From Deltaproteobacteria bacterium (GTDB lineage: Bacteria; Desulfobacterota; BSN033; UBA1163), in contig JAGXTA010000060.1 of the NCBI GenBank assembly GCA_018333535.1, forward strand, positions 1-40,249: a DNA stretch of 40,249 nt, read 5' to 3'. A model generated the notes under the pieces. That model searched no databases. It saw only the letters and a program-made list of their open reading frames with translations, and was not told the origin of the DNA. Shown piece by piece: positions 21,951-29,941 of this stretch (positions are counted from its first letter, which is position 1; each line of letters opens with the position of its first letter). The position numbers and the translations under genes are program-made.

Positions 21951-23486
21951 CTACTCTATCTTAATGAGTTGCCTGCACCCTTTTAAAAACTCCTCTTTGG
22001 AACTGACTTCCTGGGGATAGGAATACGTTTTGAATTGGACCTCTGTCCCCTTTGGAACATATCCCCCCTGAGTCAACTTCACCTGAATCCTTTCGCCAAT
22101 CTCTCTGGCCAGTTTCTCATCGATGAATGAGAAGAGGTAAATCAGGCTGTTTGGGAAAGGGACGATGTTGTCGACAGAACGAACCATCTTCTGGATTGCA
22201 TATCTCACGTCCCCCCAGGAGTCGTGACTCAGCGCCATTTCCCGCTTCATCTTCGGGTCCCAGAACTTGATCCGAACCATCGAAAAAAAGAGCCCATCCT
22301 TTTCAGCCTCTTCCAGCATCGGCTGGATGAGAAGCTGGAAGATGTTACTCACGACAAGAAGGGGGAGCGTAAAGACGAAGGAGGTCCCGCTCCCCAGCCT
22401 GCTCTCTGCCTGGATAAAGCCTTTATGCCCTTCGATGATCTCTTTGGTGATGGCAAGTCCCAGGCCCGATCCCATGGAGATGCCTGTCTGCCCCTGATAG
22501 AACCGGTCAAATACTCTGGGCAAGTCTTCCGGTGGAATTCCAATGCCTGTATCGCTCAGCACCACCTTCAGGTAGTCCCGTTTTTCAGTCACCCCTCTCG
22601 TATCGATTGTGATCTTTCCTCCGGTTGGAGTGAACTTAATTCCATTGTTGATGAGATTGATCAACACCTCCACCAATCGGTTCCGGTCGATCAAGACCTG
22701 AGGCATATCCGGGTCGAGTTGGTTCTCAAGGGTAATCCTCTTCTCTTCGAGCGCATGAGCCAGTGTCATCGACGCATCTTCGACCACTTCCATCAGACGG
22801 GCGGGTTCAAACTTTAACTGCAACCCCTTTCCGGACTCGATTCTCGAAAAATCCAGAAGTGTATCGATGAGGTTCGTCAGCCGTAAAATGTTTTTGTGGG
22901 CGATGCCCAGATACTCCCTCTGGTCTTCGCTGAGAGTCCCTCCGTGTCCTTCAAGCATGAGGGAGATAAACTCTTTGATGACAGTCAGAGGGGTACGGAG
23001 TTCATGTGAAACGCTTGAGACGAAAATGGATTTTAGATTATCGAGCCTTTTAAGATCTTCATTCGCCTTTTCCAGTTCGACTGATTTCTGCTTCACATCC
23101 CTGAGGAGCCCTTTCTCACGGACCACCCGGTTCAGCTTGGCTGTCATCTCATCAAGGGAAAAAGGTTTGGGGACATAATCCGTTGCTCCGGATTCAACCA
23201 CATCGGTGAACGTATAGGATGCGCCATGGCCGGTCATGGCAATGATATGGATATCCGGGAATTCAGACCGGACGGCTTTCATCAACTCAAACCCGTCCAT
23301 CTCAGGCATCTTAATGTCGGTGATTAAAATGGTAAAAGGTTCACTTCTTAATCGCTCCAACGCCTCCCTGCCATTTTTGGCTGTCATCGCCTCATAACCG
23401 ATATGGCTCACATAAGAGGCGACCATGTCCAGAATGATGCTTTCATCATCCACGATTAAAATCCGTTCCGTTTCCACATCCACCAT
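21951..23486 (-). CDS. REC-histidine kinase hybrid with C-terminal degenerate GGDEF-like domain
   Basis: This 511-residue cytoplasmic protein has an N-terminal receiver (1-120; D14/D15, D57, T85, K107), a short coiled coil (126-155), HisKA with SVSHELRTPL (H161), and an ATPase domain (NLINNGIKFTP, DTGIGIPPEDL, GSGLGLAI). Residues about 385-500 (VRIKFWDPKM..., YAIQKMVRSVDNIVPFPNSL) look like a GGDEF fold whose signature is replaced by PFPNS, so it is unlikely to make c-di-GMP. The receiver comes first, so an upstream kinase may control it. There is no transmembrane segment and no partner regulator nearby. Confidence 0.88.
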   Translation of the reverse strand: MVDVETERILIVDDESIILDMVASYVSHIGYEAMTAKNGREALERLRSEPFTILITDIKMPEMDGFELMKAVRSEFPDIHIIAMTGHGASYTFTDVVESGATDYVPKPFSLDEMTAKLNRVVREKGLLRDVKQKSVELEKANEDLKRLDNLKSIFVSSVSHELRTPLTVIKEFISLMLEGHGGTLSEDQREYLGIAHKNILRLTNLIDTLLDFSRIESGKGLQLKFEPARLMEVVEDASMTLAHALEEKRITLENQLDPDMPQVLIDRNRLVEVLINLINNGIKFTPTGGKITIDTRGVTEKRDYLKVVLSDTGIGIPPEDLPRVFDRFYQGQTGISMGSGLGLAITKEIIEGHKGFIQAESRLGSGTSFVFTLPLLVVSNIFQLLIQPMLEEAEKDGLFFSMVRIKFWDPKMKREMALSHDSWGDVRYAIQKMVRSVDNIVPFPNSLIYLFSFIDEKLAREIGERIQVKLTQGGYVPKGTEVQFKTYSYPQEVSSKEEFLKGCRQLIKIE

Positions 23487-23727
23487 CCTTTGGCTTTTGA
23501 GTAAGGATATTCTTTTTATTGAACAATTTCAATAAAAATTAAAAGATTACCGTAATGCCTCAGTTACAAGGGTAATTTCATTTCATTGATAGGCCGAGTC
23601 GATAGGCGAGGCCTGCTGCAGGTCTAACCCCGCTTCCCCGATAGGCGGGACAAGAATGTCCCGCCTATCGGGCTGTAATTAAACTTTATCAGGAATGAGG
23701 TGACCCCCATAACCGAGGTATTACAGA
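23487..23727. other. gap between lytic transglycosylase and kinase genes
   Basis: No gene was found. It carries a strong hairpin at 23637-23672 and an imperfect GATAGGC-rich stretch upstream of it (23588-23625). The A+T-rich segment at 23490-23560 precedes the kinase start on the minus strand. Confidence 0.5.
23637..23672. repeat. perfect 15-bp hairpin CCCGATAGGCGGGAC
   Basis: CCCGATAGGCGGGAC / GTCCCGCCTATCGGG with loop AAGAAT is a perfect 15-bp stem. It lies between the lytic transglycosylase stop and the kinase start, both on the minus strand. It could terminate or stabilise the transcript; no T-tract follows. Confidence 0.65.
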
Positions 23728-24807
23728 CTACCTGCCCTCCGGCTCCCTCCTCCAGTGATTAAAAAAATTCCAGAATCGTTCCGAGGTCCCGGAAGGCAGA
23801 TTAAGAAATTGAACGCCGGCAGGAATCGTCTCCTCCGGGAGATGGAGGTTCATCTCTTTGATCTCCTTGTAATAACATCCAATGGCTCTGGCCACCTCCA
23901 TCAGGGGAAGGGGTTGTCTCAGTTCAATCTGGACCCTTTCCAATTGCAGGGGGTCATAGACCTCCCGATCCTCAAGATGAAACCCGAATTTTCCGGGATC
24001 GGAGAGGATGATCTTGGCCACCGCAATCTTATAGACATATCGCTCTGTTTCCATGGGGAGGTCGAGGTAGAAATAGCTCCGCGTTTTCTGGAAGTCGATC
24101 TCCCTTCTGATACGGTTTTCTCCCGCATTATAGGCCGCCATCGCCAGGCTCCAGCTTCCGAATTCTTCATAGAGGTTTTTCAGATAGGTCAGTGATCCTT
24201 CCGTTGCTTTTAAAAAGTCGAAACGCTCATCAAGAACTTTGCTCCTCCGCATCCCGTATTTTTCTCCCGTGGAAGGAATGAACTGCCAGATCCCTGCCGC
24301 TCCTGATGAGGAGACCGCATGAGGCCGCAGACCGCTTTCCGCAATAGCAACATACTTCAGATCATCAGGAAGGTTCAGCTCTTTCAGCCTCTTTTCGATA
24401 TGGGGGAAGTAGCGCCGCGCCCTTTTCATCCACAAGAGGATCTGAGCATGACTATCCAGGGTCACGATGAATTCCCGGTCCAGATTTTCCCAGACAGTTT
24501 TGTCCTCCAAGGGAAATCTCTCTCCGCATAAGGTCACCTCTTTGGGAAGTTTATAGGAGGAAAGAGGCGGACGAGCCTGAATATTTCTGAAATGCTTTTC
24601 GAGGAATACGATTTCTGAGCGAAGTTTGGAAATGGACTCTTCAAGTCTTTTAATCCTTTCCGCCAATGCCTCAATCTTCTCTGAGGACTCCCTTTCGATG
24701 ATGATCATCTGAGGTTCGGATTCTTTTTTGAGGGAAGAGTCGGTGGCACAACCGACAACCCATAAAGAAAACCATAGGATAAATCCGATCATTTCCAGAT
24801 GCTTCAT
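23728..24807 (-). CDS. MltD-like lytic transglycosylase lipoprotein
   Basis: This 359-residue lipoprotein has lipobox VVGC (C20), a coiled coil at about 40-78, and an SLT domain at 125-270 with catalytic E157 in YVAIAESGL and the SLT hallmarks SSSGAAGIWQF and MAAYNAGENRI. It cleaves peptidoglycan between MurNAc and GlcNAc, leaving 1,6-anhydro-MurNAc. The C-terminal part (PLPLMEVARAIGCYYKEI) resembles the segment preceding LysM repeats in MltD, but LysM repeats are absent. It is divergent from the chaN-like gene and near the muropeptide salvage genes at 27.8-31 kb. Confidence 0.9.
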   Translation of the reverse strand: MKHLEMIGFILWFSLWVVGCATDSSLKKESEPQMIIIERESSEKIEALAERIKRLEESISKLRSEIVFLEKHFRNIQARPPLSSYKLPKEVTLCGERFPLEDKTVWENLDREFIVTLDSHAQILLWMKRARRYFPHIEKRLKELNLPDDLKYVAIAESGLRPHAVSSSGAAGIWQFIPSTGEKYGMRRSKVLDERFDFLKATEGSLTYLKNLYEEFGSWSLAMAAYNAGENRIRREIDFQKTRSYFYLDLPMETERYVYKIAVAKIILSDPGKFGFHLEDREVYDPLQLERVQIELRQPLPLMEVARAIGCYYKEIKEMNLHLPEETIPAGVQFLNLPSGTSERFWNFFNHWRREPEGR

Positions 24808-24913
24808 CTCTCTCTAACCTCTTTTAAAAAACTGCCTTTCCCACAATGAATATCATAATTCTTCTTTAGGTTTCAAGGATCGCTTTCCCTTTCAACTCTT
24901 AACGCCGGAGTGT

Positions 24914-24919
24914 TATAAT
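24914..24919 (+). promoter_or_regulatory. -10 box placing transcription start at the chaN-like ATG
   Basis: A perfect TATAAT lies 7 bases before the ATG at 24927, so the first transcribed base would be at or next to the start codon. The -35 region (TTCAAC at about 24891) is weak. No ribosome site can lie in the message. Confidence 0.45.
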
Positions 24920-24926
24920 TGATTTC

Positions 24927-26117
24927 ATGAGACATCCTTTTCTCTGGATCATCATCGCATTTTTTCTCCTTACTTCTTTCGGCTGCATGAAAAGAGTTTC
25001 CCCTCCCTGGGTTTTAAAAATCTCCGCGGGCAGTCCCCCTCCTGGAGTAGACGAAGTTTTAAAACTCCCGGTCGGTGAAAAAATATCTTTTCAGCAACTT
25101 ATGAATGATCTCCAAGGAGCACGGGTGGTTTTTATTGGAGAATCCCATGATCAAATCGAGCACCACCAGATTCAGGTGAGAATTCTGAAAGATCTTCTGG
25201 CCAGGGGAAGAGAGGTAGCGGTTGGGATGGAAATGTTCGAGAGGTCGCAACAGCCCGTCCTCGACAGGTGGAGCAGGGGACTCTTAACCGAAGAAGAATT
25301 TCTAAAAGAAGTCCAATGGGAGAAGACCTGGAGCATGGATTATCAGCTCTACAGGCCCATCCTCGATGAGGCAAAGAGCCATCATCTCAAAGTGGTCGGC
25401 CTCAATGTCGAAAGGGACCTGGTTAGAAAAGTGGCCCAGAACGGGATCGAAAAGCTATCCCCGGAAGATAACGCAAAGCTTCCGGAAATCGGCCCGGTAG
25501 ATAAAGAACATCTTGCGTATATCAAAACCATCTATAAGGATCATCAGGGTGGATCCGCTGAAAAGTTTAAACATTTTTACCAAGCGCAAATCTTATGGGA
25601 CGAAGGCATGGCAGAAACGCTTTCACAATTTCTTAATTCTTCCGAGGGCGCCGGAAAGACGGTTGTTGTTATAGCCGGGAGCGGTCATATCGTTTTCGAT
25701 TTCGGAATCCCGAAAAGGTTTTATCGAAGAACCCCCCTCCCCTACCAGACCCTTGTTTTGAAAACATGGGAGAAAAACCTCGATGAGGGTCTCTCCATTT
25801 CAGGGGTTTCAAAACCCTTGGCCAATTATCTCTGGATCACCCAGCCAACTCCGTCCGAGAAGAAGAGACCGAGGATCGGTATTGTCTTGAAAGAGATGGA
25901 AGAACCCAAGGGGGTATGGATTGAGCGGGTTATCCCGCAGAGCCCCGCAGAAAAGGCGGGGTTACTTCCTGGAGACCAAATTCTTTCTGTCAACGAAAAG
26001 GAAATCATAACATTAAAGGATCTCCACCATGCGGTGGCCGGAAAAGATCCAGGAAAAGAGATCGCCATGACCATCCTCCGTAAAGGATCAAAAAAGGAAA
26101 TGACAGTGACCTTTTAA
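24927..26117 (+). CDS. ChaN-like (DUF399) lipoprotein with C-terminal PDZ domain
   Basis: This 396-residue lipoprotein has lipobox SFGC (C20). Residues 50-275 form a ChaN/DUF399 domain with FIGESHDQIEHHQIQ (71-80) and GMEMFERSQQP; in Campylobacter ChaN binds haem. Residues 305-396 form a PDZ domain (RVIPQSPAEKAGLLPGDQIL). The fusion of a haem-binding-type lipoprotein and a PDZ domain is notable. It is divergent from the lytic transglycosylase, and the ATG appears to be leaderless. Confidence 0.88.
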   Translation: MRHPFLWIIIAFFLLTSFGCMKRVSPPWVLKISAGSPPPGVDEVLKLPVGEKISFQQLMNDLQGARVVFIGESHDQIEHHQIQVRILKDLLARGREVAVGMEMFERSQQPVLDRWSRGLLTEEEFLKEVQWEKTWSMDYQLYRPILDEAKSHHLKVVGLNVERDLVRKVAQNGIEKLSPEDNAKLPEIGPVDKEHLAYIKTIYKDHQGGSAEKFKHFYQAQILWDEGMAETLSQFLNSSEGAGKTVVVIAGSGHIVFDFGIPKRFYRRTPLPYQTLVLKTWEKNLDEGLSISGVSKPLANYLWITQPTPSEKKRPRIGIVLKEMEEPKGVWIERVIPQSPAEKAGLLPGDQILSVNEKEIITLKDLHHAVAGKDPGKEIAMTILRKGSKKEMTVTF

Positions 26118-26396
26118 TAGAGTCGGGCCTGCAATCTTGCAATTAACTCTTTAACCCATATTCTTACCTTGCATTTCCTTCACCCTTTCCCTTGTAATCC
26201 CTCAGTTAAAGACAGGGAAAAGGGTCGGGAGGTTCTTCTGGAAAAGCCTTGAAGCGAAACCTCTATCCGTTCAAATGCGTAGGTTTGTTTCCTAAAATCA
26301 CAATGCAAAGGGCAGGATGGCTGGTTCGTATAACCTCTATGATCGCTTTACAAGGTTTTGGAGGGAGAACCTTCCGACCCTATTGGGTCAAATACC

Positions 26397-26425
26397 ACCC
26401 CATAACGGAGGGGTTCCCTTTTTCT
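26397..26425 (+). terminator. possible rho-independent terminator
   Basis: ACCCC (26397-26401) and GGGGT (26410-26414) form a short stem with an 8-base loop, followed by TCCCTTTTTCT. The stem is only 5 bp, so it is a weak candidate. It would close a transcript from the chaN-like gene. Confidence 0.4.
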
Positions 26426-26436
26426 AAACTCTCTAT

Positions 26437-26465
26437 TTGACAAAACCTTTGAAGAAGTAATAATT
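26437..26465 (+). promoter_or_regulatory. promoter of SpoIID-domain gene
   Basis: TTGACA (26437-26442), 16-17-bp spacer, AATAAT/ATAATT (26459-26465). It precedes the GAGGAGG ribosome site (26484-26490). Confidence 0.5.
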
Positions 26466-26507
26466 TAAAACCGATCATCTTTCTGAGGAGGACTTCTGCG
26501 CGCACAG

Positions 26508-27815
26508 GTGAAGAATCCATTGAAAATCACTGTGGGCATTATGGATAGGCAAGCCGAAATATCAGGCCATCTGGACGGGTGTTTCTTCGGAGAGGAATTT
26601 GGCCCTGTTTCGGGCAGGTTTACGGCAAAGGTCACGGAAGAAACGGTTGTCCTTTTTGATCAGGCTCATCGCCAAATTTTTCGCTCTCCATTGATCAAGC
26701 TCACCGCTGGAGAAGACTCTTTTTTTTCTCTCTTCAATGTCACCATCGGGAACCGCTTCCACTGGGAGAGGGCGGAAGACCAGACCTTTCAGGGAGACCT
26801 GATTCTCCGGCTCTGCAAGGATGCGACGATTTGCGCCATTAATGAAATCCCCCCGGAGAATTATCTGACAAGCGTGATCTCCTCGGAAATGAACCCTGAC
26901 ACACCGATGGAATTTTTGAAAGCCCACGCCATCCTGTCCCGGAGCTGGCTTCTGGCTGCGCTTAATCGAAAGAAAAAAGTAAACCAAATGTCCATTTCGA
27001 CGGAGAATATCTCTCCGGGAGAAGTGATCCGGTGGTATGACCGGCAGGATCACGTTCTCTTCGATGTTTGCGCTGATGATCACTGTCAACGCTATCAGGG
27101 CATTAAGAAGACCGTATCCACACAGACTGGAGAAGCGGTCCGGCAAACCGATGGAATGGTAATGATTTTTCAGGAGGAAGTCTGTGATGCCCGATATTCC
27201 AAGGCCTGCGGAGGGATTACGGAAAACTTTGACACCGCCTGGAATAACAAACAAGTCCCATATCTGACAAGCATTTCGGATGCCCCGTTCCTTCATCGGC
27301 AGATCAAAACAGAGGAAGAAGCTTCACGCTGGATACTCTCGAACCCGGAGGCCTACTGCGATACAACGGATGAAAGTCTTCTTAAAAAGATACTCCTGGG
27401 TTTTGACCGGGAGACAAAAACCTTTTTCCGATGGAGGATCGAATACTCGCGGACAGAGCTTGAAGAGATTCTTCGAGAAAAATCGGGGTTTGATTTCGGA
27501 ACCCTGAAAGAAATCATCCCCCTTCACCGTGGCCCTTCGGGCCGAATCTCCCGGTTAAAAATTGTTGGTTCGAAGAAAACTATGGTCGTGGGCAAGGAAC
27601 TCGAAATAAGGCGCTGGCTCTCCCGGACTCACCTTTACAGCAGCGCCTTCATTGTGACGGCTGATGCCGAGAGATTTATTTTTCACGGCGCTGGTTGGGG
27701 GCACGGCGTGGGACTCTGTCAGATCGGCGCCGCTGTCATGGCAATTCAGGGATTTTCAGCGGAGGAAATTCTCAGGCATTATTTCACAGGCGTGGAGATA
27801 AAGAAAATCTACTGA
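26508..27815 (+). CDS. SpoIID/LytB-domain protein
   Basis: This 435-residue protein contains the SpoIID/LytB domain. In SpoIID this is a lytic transglycosylase acting on denuded glycan strands. The catalytic-type glutamate sits in YLTSVISSEMNPDTP (E127), followed by LKAHAILSRSWLL, and the C-terminal AGWGHGVGLCQIGAAVMA is the standard family motif. The GTG start at 26508 is 17 bases from GAGGAGG, so the true start may be different; a CTG at 26496 is closer. No signal peptide is visible, odd for a peptidoglycan enzyme. It lies just upstream of the AmpG-like gene. Confidence 0.85.
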   Translation: MKNPLKITVGIMDRQAEISGHLDGCFFGEEFGPVSGRFTAKVTEETVVLFDQAHRQIFRSPLIKLTAGEDSFFSLFNVTIGNRFHWERAEDQTFQGDLILRLCKDATICAINEIPPENYLTSVISSEMNPDTPMEFLKAHAILSRSWLLAALNRKKKVNQMSISTENISPGEVIRWYDRQDHVLFDVCADDHCQRYQGIKKTVSTQTGEAVRQTDGMVMIFQEEVCDARYSKACGGITENFDTAWNNKQVPYLTSISDAPFLHRQIKTEEEASRWILSNPEAYCDTTDESLLKKILLGFDRETKTFFRWRIEYSRTELEEILREKSGFDFGTLKEIIPLHRGPSGRISRLKIVGSKKTMVVGKELEIRRWLSRTHLYSSAFIVTADAERFIFHGAGWGHGVGLCQIGAAVMAIQGFSAEEILRHYFTGVEIKKIY

Positions 27816-27827
27816 AGAAATGAAGTT

Positions 27828-27860
27828 GGAATAATGGAATAATGGAATGATGGACTATTG
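27828..27860. repeat. GGAATAATG tandem repeat at the start of the AmpG-like gene
   Basis: Units GGAATAATG, GGAATAATG, GGAATGATG, followed by GACTATTGG, form a tandem array that covers the start codon (27847) of the next gene. It is the inverse of the array at 276-306. Confidence 0.65.
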
Positions 27861-29151
27861 GAAGAATGGGAAGAAATCTAAACCAGCATCGCGAAATCCA
27901 TGGGCATGGGTTCCTTCTCTATACATAGCCGAGGGAATCCCTTATACCATGGCAATGACGGTCTCAGTCGTCCTTTACAAGCGACTGGGCATCTCAAACA
28001 CCGACATCGCTCTTTATACAAGCTGGCTCTATCTTCCCTGGGTCATCAAACCGCTTTGGAGTCCCTTGGTCGACCTTTTTAGAACGAAGCGCTACTGGAT
28101 TCTTCTGACACAACTGGCCATTGGAGCATCACTGGCTTCTGTTGCGTTCACCATTCCAACTTCACATTTCTTTCAATACACTCTCGCCTTCTTCTGGCTG
28201 ATGGCCTTCAGCTCGGCAACCCATGACATTGCGGCTGATGGCTTTTACATGCTGGGGCTTCGGGAGCAACACCAGGCCGCTTTTGTCGGAGTGCGAACGA
28301 CTTTCTACCGTATCTCCATGATCGCCACTCAGGGCGGGTTGGTCATTCTTGCGGGCACCCTCGAAGCAAGCGGTTACGATATTCCCGTAGCCTGGGCGAT
28401 TGCTCTCCTTGTAGCCGCTTGCGTCTTTTCGGCCCTTCTCTTCTATCATTCTCTTATTCTCCCCTCTCCAGCCTCGGATCGGCCGGTAAGTCGCATATCT
28501 TCATCATCCATCACGCTGGAGTTCCTTCACACCTTCGGTCTCTTCTTCAGAAAAAAGGGCATCCTCACCATTCTTGCCTTCCTCCTCTTCTACCGATTTG
28601 CAGAAACCCAGATCGTTAAGATCATCGCCCCCTTTCTGCTCGACCCTCGGACAGTGGGAGGGCTGGAACTCACCACGTCGGAAGTTGGAATCATCTATGG
28701 CACGGTGGGAATCATTTCACTTATGCTCGGAGGACTATTAGGCGGGTATGCCATTTACAGAAAAGGGCTCAAGTTCTGGATATGGATCATGGTCTGCGCC
28801 GTGCACCTGCCGGACCTCGTCTATGTCTATCTCTCGCAGGCATTGCCTGACAATCTCTATTTGATTAATCTCTGCATCGCCGTCGAGCAATTCGGTTATG
28901 GTTTTGGCTTTACAGCCTACACCATGTTCATGATCATGGTATCGGAGGGGGAGTATAAAACGGTTCATTACGCCATCGCCACAGGTATCATGGCTCTGGG
29001 AATGATGGTGCCCGCCATGTTCAGTGGCTGGTCGCAGGAACTGATGGGATATTCCAACTTCTTCCTCTGGGTCATGGTCGCAACTATCCCGGGTTTTATC
29101 GTAACAGGGCTCGTAAAGATTGATCCGGAGTTCGGAAAAAAGAAAGAATAG
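27847..29151 (+). CDS. AmpG-like muropeptide permease (MFS)
   Basis: This 434-residue inner-membrane protein has about 12 transmembrane segments. [19 protein letters not shown] at 18-36 is the AmpG-like signature, and [10 protein letters not shown] and [10 protein letters not shown] are also typical. AmpG imports GlcNAc-1,6-anhydroMurNAc peptides from cell-wall turnover. The first 15 codons come from a GGAATAATG repeat, so the N-terminus is recent; either ATG (27847, 27850) could start it. It is followed 17 bases later by the MurU-like gene, then AmgK-like, a salvage set. Confidence 0.87.
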   Translation: MMDYWKNGKKSKPASRNPWAWVPSLYIAEGIPYTMAMTVSVVLYKRLGISNTDIALYTSWLYLPWVIKPLWSPLVDLFRTKRYWILLTQLAIGASLASVAFTIPTSHFFQYTLAFFWLMAFSSATHDIAADGFYMLGLREQHQAAFVGVRTTFYRISMIATQGGLVILAGTLEASGYDIPVAWAIALLVAACVFSALLFYHSLILPSPASDRPVSRISSSSITLEFLHTFGLFFRKKGILTILAFLLFYRFAETQIVKIIAPFLLDPRTVGGLELTTSEVGIIYGTVGIISLMLGGLLGGYAIYRKGLKFWIWIMVCAVHLPDLVYVYLSQALPDNLYLINLCIAVEQFGYGFGFTAYTMFMIMVSEGEYKTVHYAIATGIMALGMMVPAMFSGWSQELMGYSNFFLWVMVATIPGFIVTGLVKIDPEFGKKKE

Positions 29152-29168
29152 GGAGTTGGGGTGATAGG

Positions 29169-29903
29169 GTGATGGGGAGAGACATAAAGAAACGACGATT
29201 CAAGACAGCCTTCGTTCTGGGCGCAGGCTTGGGAACGCGGCTCAGACCACTGACGGAGAAGTGCCCGAAGCCACTTCTGGAGATCGGAGGGCGTCCCCTC
29301 ATCACTTACGCAATGGATCATCTTATCAAAGTCGGTGTTGATCGCTTCATTGTGAACACCCACCATTTATCAGAAGTCTACCTGGAAAAGTTCCCTGACC
29401 AACGATGGCGCAAAGCGCCCATCCTCTTTCGCCATGAACCCATCCTTCTTGATACGGCAGGAGGATTGAAAAACATTGAAGATCTTCTGGACGAAGACGA
29501 AGCCATCCTCTGCTACAATGGCGATGTGATGACCGATATTCCGTTACAGAGACTTCTAAAGGCACACGAACAGAACCGCCCGGAGGTAACACTTGCCCTG
29601 CGAAGCAGCGGCCCTCTTCTTAATGTGAATATGAATGAGGCGGGTGAGATATGTGATCTCCGGCATACCCTCAGGAACCCAGGGGTTCAAAACTGTCAAT
29701 TTACAGGCATCCATGCTGTAGAGACCTCGTTTCTCCGTTTTCTTGAAGCCGGTAAAATAGAATCCGTTGTTACTGCATTTATTAGAAGAATCATACAAAG
29801 TCCTGGTTCGATCCTGGGGGTTGTCATTGATGAGGGGGAGTGGGATGACATTGGCTCCATAGAAGCTTACGAAGAGATGGCAAAGCGCATAGCGTTAAAA
29901 TAA
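29169..29903 (+). CDS. MurU-like sugar-1-phosphate nucleotidyltransferase
   Basis: This 244-residue enzyme has the NTP-transferase motif [20 protein letters not shown] (16-35), NGD (catalytic Asp with metal), and a late EGEWDDIGS. It matches the MurU type, which makes UDP-MurNAc from MurNAc-1-phosphate, rather than glucose-1-P thymidylyltransferases, mainly because it is short and followed by an AmgK-like kinase. GTG at 29169 or ATG at 29172 is the start. Substrate is inferred from the neighbour. Confidence 0.85.
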   Translation: MMGRDIKKRRFKTAFVLGAGLGTRLRPLTEKCPKPLLEIGGRPLITYAMDHLIKVGVDRFIVNTHHLSEVYLEKFPDQRWRKAPILFRHEPILLDTAGGLKNIEDLLDEDEAILCYNGDVMTDIPLQRLLKAHEQNRPEVTLALRSSGPLLNVNMNEAGEICDLRHTLRNPGVQNCQFTGIHAVETSFLRFLEAGKIESVVTAFIRRIIQSPGSILGVVIDEGEWDDIGSIEAYEEMAKRIALK

Positions 29904-29941
29904 TCCAAACAAATTCCGTTCAAGAATGGGAATTTAGATAA

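Larger units (their letters stand above)
26118..26507. other. intergenic region with three hairpins, then SpoIID promoter
   Basis: The first 230 bp show nothing recognisable. An open frame of 63 codons (26249-26440) is not supported by codon pattern or ribosome site. Then come three stem-loops: AAGGTT/AACCTT (26352-26373), GACCC-TATT-GGGTC (26376-26389) and ACCCC/GGGGT (26397-26414) followed by TCCCTTTTTCT, a likely terminator. The SpoIID promoter follows. Confidence 0.5.

Noticed and set aside
26205-26345. GEMM-type c-di-GMP riboswitch before the SpoIID gene (GCAAAGGGCAGG resemblance)
   Set aside because: The conserved GEMM core and paired helices could not be matched beyond a short string, and a terminator and promoter separate it from the gene.
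26249-26440. 63-codon open frame upstream of the SpoIID gene
   Set aside because: TTG start, no ribosome site, no recognisable domain, and it runs through hairpins.
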